Assembly (NCBI RefSeq): GCF_900069005.2 | Contig: NZ_LN831279.1 | Coordinates: 2,388,930-2,452,929 of the forward strand | Direction of reading: 5' to 3' | DNA length: 64,000 nt | DNA from: Paenibacillus sp. GM2 | Lineage (GTDB): Bacteria; Bacillota; Bacilli; Paenibacillales; Paenibacillaceae | Shown: piece after piece, positions 60,255 through 64,000 of the stretch | Layout of the letters: each line of letters starts with the position of its first letter | How positions within the stretch are numbered: the stretch's first letter is position 1 | Program-made: the position numbers and the translations under genes | The notes under the pieces: generated by a model | The model's input: only the letters and a program-made list of their open reading frames with translations | Told to the model about the DNA's origin: nothing | Database searches by the model: none

Positions 60255-60887
60255 CTATTCGTCGTTATTCGTTAATTCCACTTTGTCACGCGCCACATCA
60301 TCAAAGGTCAGCTGCTGCTCTTCCAGCTTCCTGAACAAGAGCTGTGTCTCCTCCTCAAGCTGATCTGAGGGCTGGATATCCTCCATAGCCGGCAGGTCCT
60401 TCAGATTGGCAAGCCCAAAATAGTCGAGAAATGCCTTGGTTGTCCCATAAAGAATCGGTCGGCCAATCGCTTCAGCCCGTCCTACTTCTTCAATCAGATC
60501 TTTGTTCACCAAAGTATGAATAGCCCGCTCCGATTTGACACCACGAATCTCTTCTACTTCAATCCGCGTTATCGGCTGACGGTAAGCGATAATCGATAAT
60601 GTCTCAAGCGCCGCTTGGGATAAGGAGGACCGGGAAGGTGAATATGCCAGTCTCTCAAAATAAGGCGCATGCTGAGGCAAAGTCGCTAATTGATAATTGC
60701 CGGCAATTTGGACGACCTGCAGCCCCCGTTCCGCCCGTTCGAAAGAGCTCTTTAAATCCAAGAGAGCATCATTAATGATCTCCTTACGCTGCTCGGTTAC
60801 TTCCGCCAGCTGTGCAACGCTGATTCCTTCCTCCCCGGCAAGAAATAGCAAACCTTCAATAATCGATTTCAATTCCTGAAAATTCAT
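60255..60887 (-). CDS. scpB: Segregation and condensation protein B
   Basis: A 210-residue protein with two winged-helix domains: MNFQELKSIIEGLLFLAGEE at the start and LSQAALETLSIIAYRQPITRIEVEEIRGVKSE (about 90-122), then LIEEVGRAEAIGRPILYGTTKAFLDYFGL. It binds ScpA and SMC to form bacterial condensin. The ATG at 60885-60887 follows GGTGAAGG. It overlaps the scpA 3' end by 32 bases. Confidence 0.95.
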   Translation of the reverse strand: MNFQELKSIIEGLLFLAGEEGISVAQLAEVTEQRKEIINDALLDLKSSFERAERGLQVVQIAGNYQLATLPQHAPYFERLAYSPSRSSLSQAALETLSIIAYRQPITRIEVEEIRGVKSERAIHTLVNKDLIEEVGRAEAIGRPILYGTTKAFLDYFGLANLKDLPAMEDIQPSDQLEEETQLLFRKLEEQQLTFDDVARDKVELTNNDE

Positions 60888-61650
60888 CGGCCGAACCTTC
60901 ACCTCTCCACTCAATAACTATATCATCAAACAGTTTGTTCTGATAACAAACCACTTGCTTCATCTTCATCAATTCCAAGATAGCCAGAAACGTAACGACA
61001 ATCTCATGACGATACATCTCCTCATGCAGCAGCTTGGAGAATAGCAACCGGCCTCCTCTACCGCTTCCTTCGAGCACGGAGACCACTTCTTGGATCCTGT
61101 CCTTCACAGAGATCTCATCGCGATGGATTCGCGCTACCGAGTTGCGTTTAACCGCTTTACGGATCGCCCTCTGAAAGGCTTCTATTAAATCCTGGGTATG
61201 CAGCCCCTTCACCGGATTCTCTTGAATTTCAGGCAAAAATGGAGTTAAGTCTTCAGGTTCCTTCGTAAAAATAAGGCTTCGCTCCCACTCCATTTCATGC
61301 AGCTGTTCGGCGATTCCTTTATACTTCCGGTACTCAATCAGTTGGCGAATCAGTTCTTCTTGCGGGTCCTCTTCCTCTTCATAATAGCCGTAATCTTCAT
61401 CCAGCTCGATAACAGGCGGCTTGGGAAGCAACTGTTTGCTCTTAATCGATAGTAGTGTGGCCGCCATGACGAGAAATTCACTGGTAACCTCCAGCTCCAG
61501 CTCCTGCATGTTATGTAAATATTCAAGATACTGGTCGGTTATCTCGCTAATCGAGACCTGATTAATATCGATCTCCGCTTTATCAATCAAATGCAAGAGG
61601 AGATCAAGTGGCCCCTCGAACGCTTCCAGTTTATATAATACCGTCGTCAA
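60856..61650 (-). CDS. scpA: Segregation and condensation protein A
   Basis: A 264-residue kleisin: VLYKLEAFEGPLDLLLHLIDKAEIDI at the N-terminus, LVMAATLLSIKSKQLLP (about 60-76), an acidic linker (YGYYEEEEDPQEE), and a C-terminal winged helix (VVTFLAILELMKMKQV). It bridges the SMC heads. The start is TTG (61648-61650), 7 bases after GGAGG; an ATG at 61668 would enclose that site. Confidence 0.93.
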   Translation of the reverse strand: MTTVLYKLEAFEGPLDLLLHLIDKAEIDINQVSISEITDQYLEYLHNMQELELEVTSEFLVMAATLLSIKSKQLLPKPPVIELDEDYGYYEEEEDPQEELIRQLIEYRKYKGIAEQLHEMEWERSLIFTKEPEDLTPFLPEIQENPVKGLHTQDLIEAFQRAIRKAVKRNSVARIHRDEISVKDRIQEVVSVLEGSGRGGRLLFSKLLHEEMYRHEIVVTFLAILELMKMKQVVCYQNKLFDDIVIEWRGEGSADEFSGIEIDY

Positions 61651-61713
61651 TGAACTTCCTCCACCCATAAAAATGCCTACGTAACATAAACATCTCGAAT
61701 AAAATGAAAATGC

Positions 61714-61733
61714 AGTACCCTAAAAAGGGTACT
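61714..61733 (-). terminator. Hairpin after ribH
   Basis: Stem AGTACCC/GGGTACT (loop of 6) followed by GCATTTTCATTTTAT on the minus strand, about 15 bases after the ribH stop. The T run is interrupted. Confidence 0.6.
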
Positions 61734-61747
61734 ACATTAAATAAGCA

Positions 61748-62215
61748 CTATTTTAGCTGTTTCGTCAAGTTCGCCATTTCAATCGCCGCCATCGCCGAAT
61801 CCCAGCCTTTGTTGCCTGCCTTCGTTCCAGCACGTTCAATCGCTTGCTCAATATTCTCGGTTGTTACCACTCCGAAGATGGTTGGTACCCCTGTCTTCAG
61901 GCCGATGGCTGCCACGCCTTTAGCGACTTCGTTGCAGACATAATCATAATGTGTTGTTGAACCGCGAATGACGGTTCCCAGCGTAATGACTGCATCGTAT
62001 TTGCCGCTTTCCGCTAATTTCTGTGCCGCGAAAGGAATTTCGAACGCCCCGGGAACCCAGGCTACATATATTTCCTCTTCCTTGACACCATGCCGCTTCA
62101 ATGCGTCTAACGCTCCACTCAGCAGCTTGCTCGTGATAAACTCATTAAACCGTCCAACAACGATCGCGTACTTTAAACCCTCAGATACTAAATGTCCTTC
62201 GAATACATGTGCCAT
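61748..62215 (-). CDS. ribH: 6,7-dimethyl-8-ribityllumazine synthase
   Basis: A 155-residue lumazine synthase: [20 protein letters not shown] (about 18-37), [18 protein letters not shown] (about 52-69), [26 protein letters not shown] (His about 88) and [23 protein letters not shown]. The 60-mer enzyme condenses the RibBA and RibD products. Last gene of the visible rib operon. Confidence 0.97.
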   Translation of the reverse strand: MAHVFEGHLVSEGLKYAIVVGRFNEFITSKLLSGALDALKRHGVKEEEIYVAWVPGAFEIPFAAQKLAESGKYDAVITLGTVIRGSTTHYDYVCNEVAKGVAAIGLKTGVPTIFGVVTTENIEQAIERAGTKAGNKGWDSAMAAIEMANLTKQLK

Positions 62216-62273
62216 ATTTATCCATTCCCCTCAAATTGTTTGTTGTATTAGTTTCTAGACAGTAAAGTTAATA

Positions 62274-63506
62274 TTATAAGGACTCATCCTGCTCGATATC
62301 ATCAAATTGCAGCAGATGCCCCATTCTTAACTGCTTGGTATGCAAGTACCTGGTGTTGTCTTCATTGGCTTCCATTTGAATCGGCACCCGCTCAACCACT
62401 TTCAGGCCATAACCCTCAAGGCCCGTGATTTTACGCGGATTATTGGTCATGAGACGAATCTCGCGAATTCCCAAATCCTTCAAAATTTGCGCGCCAATCC
62501 CGTAATCGCGCAGATCTGGCGGGAACCCCAGCTTCAGATTGGCATCCACCGTATCGAAGCCTTGCTCTTGCAGCTTATAGGCTTTTAATTTATTGATCAG
62601 CCCAATACCGCGTCCTTCTTGACGCATATAGAGCAGTACACCTCTGCCTTCCTTCTCGATCTGACTCAGTGCTGCCGCAAATTGCGGGCCACAGTCGCAA
62701 CGATGCGAATGGAAGACATCGCCGGTGAGACATTCGGAATGCACGCGCACCAGTGTGGGTGCATCACCACCGATATCGCCTTTTACAAGCGCCACATGCT
62801 CCTTGGAGTCAACATCATTGGTGTAGGCAACGACCCTGAAATCACCGAAATCAGTTGGCATATTCACTTCTACCTCGCGATTGACCAACTTTTCTTTCTC
62901 ATTGCGATAATGGATCAGATCCTTGACACTGATCAGCTTCAGGTCGAAGGTTCTGGCCATTTCAGCCAGGTCCGGCAATCTCGCCATCGTCCCATCTTCC
63001 TTAACCACTTCGCAGATCACTCCTGCCGGGTATGCCCCGCACATCCGAGCCAGATCCACAGCGGCCTCCGTATGCCCGGCGCGGCGCAATACACCGCCCT
63101 TCTTGGCAATCAGTGGGAACATATGTCCCGGGCGGCGGAAATCGCTTGGCTTGGCCGCCGGGTCCATGAGCTTCTGAACGGTCAATGAACGCTCATGAGC
63201 GGATATTCCAGTTGAAGTAGCCTGGTGATCAATCGATACCGTAAAGGCTGTCCCGTGATTATCCGTATTTTGCGCCACCATCGGCTGCAGTTCCAGCTCC
63301 TCTGCTCGCTCTTGCGTAATCGGCAGGCAGACGAGTCCGCGACCCTCCGTAATCATAAAATTGATCACTTCCGGAGTGGCTTTCTCAGCTAGCGCTACAA
63401 AGTCTCCCTCATTCTCCCGATCCTCATCATCAACCACGATAATGACTTTGCCGCGCATTAAGTCATAAATCGCATCTTCAATTCGATCCAATTGAATATC
63501 TTTCAT
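62274..63506 (-). CDS. ribBA: Bifunctional DHBP synthase / GTP cyclohydrolase II
   Basis: A 410-residue fusion. Residues 1-200 are 3,4-dihydroxy-2-butanone-4-phosphate synthase ([12 protein letters not shown], about 27-38; [17 protein letters not shown], about 140). Residues 205-410 are GTP cyclohydrolase II, with the zinc cysteines in [19 protein letters not shown] (about 258-276) and [18 protein letters not shown] (about 295-312). The fusion is normal for Bacillales. It supplies both halves of riboflavin synthesis. It follows ribE and precedes ribH by 58 bases. Confidence 0.97.
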   Translation of the reverse strand: MKDIQLDRIEDAIYDLMRGKVIIVVDDEDRENEGDFVALAEKATPEVINFMITEGRGLVCLPITQERAEELELQPMVAQNTDNHGTAFTVSIDHQATSTGISAHERSLTVQKLMDPAAKPSDFRRPGHMFPLIAKKGGVLRRAGHTEAAVDLARMCGAYPAGVICEVVKEDGTMARLPDLAEMARTFDLKLISVKDLIHYRNEKEKLVNREVEVNMPTDFGDFRVVAYTNDVDSKEHVALVKGDIGGDAPTLVRVHSECLTGDVFHSHRCDCGPQFAAALSQIEKEGRGVLLYMRQEGRGIGLINKLKAYKLQEQGFDTVDANLKLGFPPDLRDYGIGAQILKDLGIREIRLMTNNPRKITGLEGYGLKVVERVPIQMEANEDNTRYLHTKQLRMGHLLQFDDIEQDESL

Positions 63507-63605
63507 ATGAATCCCCTCCTGCTATTGCTGCAAATTTCAAATGAATCTAAGGAACCGTAACTTCAAACTTTGCGTTCATTCATTTCCCTATAAGACCTGA
63601 TGATG

Positions 63606-64000
63606 TCAGGCGAATCCATTCTCAACTAGAAATGATAAATTTACATTTGAAGGATTGCCGCTTTGCGATTGGCTTGATGGGTCATGGTTAAATTTCAGCA
63701 GATGCTCCACATACTTGCCTAGCACATCCGTCTCCAGATTGACCGTGTCCCCCGCACGTTTTAACGCTAGCACTGTCTCGCTCCAGGTATGTGGAATGAT
63801 GGATACCCTGAACCTTCCTCCTTCAACGCTGGCGACCGTCAGGCTGATGCCATCAATCGTAATCGAGCCTTGCGGGATAATGTATTTAAAAAGAGCTGGC
63901 TCCGAGGGTTCAATTTCAACGAGGACCGCATTTTGATCTTGACGCATGCTTGCAATCGTGCCGGTTCCGTCCACATGGCCTTGTACGATATGTCCGCCGA
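63606..64000 (-). CDS. ribE: Riboflavin synthase alpha subunit, 5' end outside window
   Basis: The frame continues past the right edge; the visible 131 codons are the end of the first lumazine-binding repeat junction and the second repeat. GGHIVQGHVDGTGTIASM starts the second barrel, followed by IDGISLTVASVEGGRFRVSIIPHT (about the substrate site) and NLETDVLGKYVEHLL. The C-terminal tail (PSSQSQSGNPSN) is polar. In the usual ribD-ribE-ribBA-ribH order, ribD and the FMN riboswitch would lie beyond the window. Confidence 0.9.
   Translation of the reverse strand, partial: GGHIVQGHVDGTGTIASMRQDQNAVLVEIEPSEPALFKYIIPQGSITIDGISLTVASVEGGRFRVSIIPHTWSETVLALKRAGDTVNLETDVLGKYVEHLLKFNHDPSSQSQSGNPSNVNLSFLVENGFA

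Overview
The window looks like a chromosomal segment of a spore-forming, respiring Gram-positive bacterium of the order Bacillales, most likely Paenibacillus or a close relative. The evidence is the sporulation and germination genes (spoIVA, spoVIF, spmA/spmB, dacB, gerW, ypeB), GGAGG-type ribosome sites with TTG/GTG starts, T-box leaders, a TRAP-regulated trp operon, and gene order that follows the Bacillus subtilis spoIVA-hbs-mtrB-hepS-menG-hepT-ndk-cheR-aro-trp-hisC-tyrA and resABCDE-rluB-spmB-spmA-dacB-scpBA-rib segments. Three futalosine-pathway menaquinone genes (mqnA, ubiX, mqnP) sit inside the hepS-menG-hepT block, which B. subtilis lacks. No rRNA, tRNA, CRISPR array, prophage or insertion sequence was recognised.

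Layout. 1-7600: accessory genes: a TetR repressor with tandem palindromic operators over its own promoter, an IDEAL protein, a gamma-class carbonic anhydrase, a phosphatase, an ECF sigma/anti-sigma pair, small unknown proteins, a His/Lys-rich exported peptide beside a class F sortase, and a candidate ~85-nt small RNA. 7640-27730, almost all on the minus strand: hbs and mtrB (TRAP), isoprenoid/menaquinone genes, ndk, cheR, aroC-aroB-aroH, then trpE-trpD-trpC-trpFB-trpA-hisC-tyrA. 27865-44000: spoIVA, yphF-like, ferredoxin, spoVIF, gpsA-plsY-der, rpsA-plsC-cmk-ypfB-ypfA, ypeB, prsW, a MecA-family adaptor and serS. 44640-49260: two T-box leaders (serS and serA). 49363-64000: resABCDE cytochrome-c maturation and its two-component system, rluB, spmB/spmA, dacB, gerW, scpA/scpB, and the 3' part of the riboflavin operon (ribE truncated by the right edge).

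How the parts work together. The window carries both halves of a tryptophan-sensing circuit: mtrB encodes TRAP, and the trpE leader holds eleven GAG/TAG-type triplets, an intrinsic terminator with a UUCG loop, and an 11-bp long-range complement between the TRAP site and the terminator's 5' arm that fits an antiterminator. The chorismate genes (aro) feed Trp (trp operon), Tyr (tyrA, hisC) and menaquinone (mqnA). Serine supply and charging (serA, serS) are each under a T-box. HepS/HepT, MqnP and MenG make menaquinone for the respiratory chain whose cytochromes are matured by ResABC under ResDE control.

Non-genic signals of most interest are the TRAP/antiterminator leader, the in-frame TrpF-TrpB fusion that keeps what looks like the old trpB start site, a promoter-to-terminator small-RNA unit with a cre-like box, and a family of short inverted repeats with ends related to TTCAAAAAGTCC scattered between genes. 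All identifications come from reading the sequence; no database search was run.
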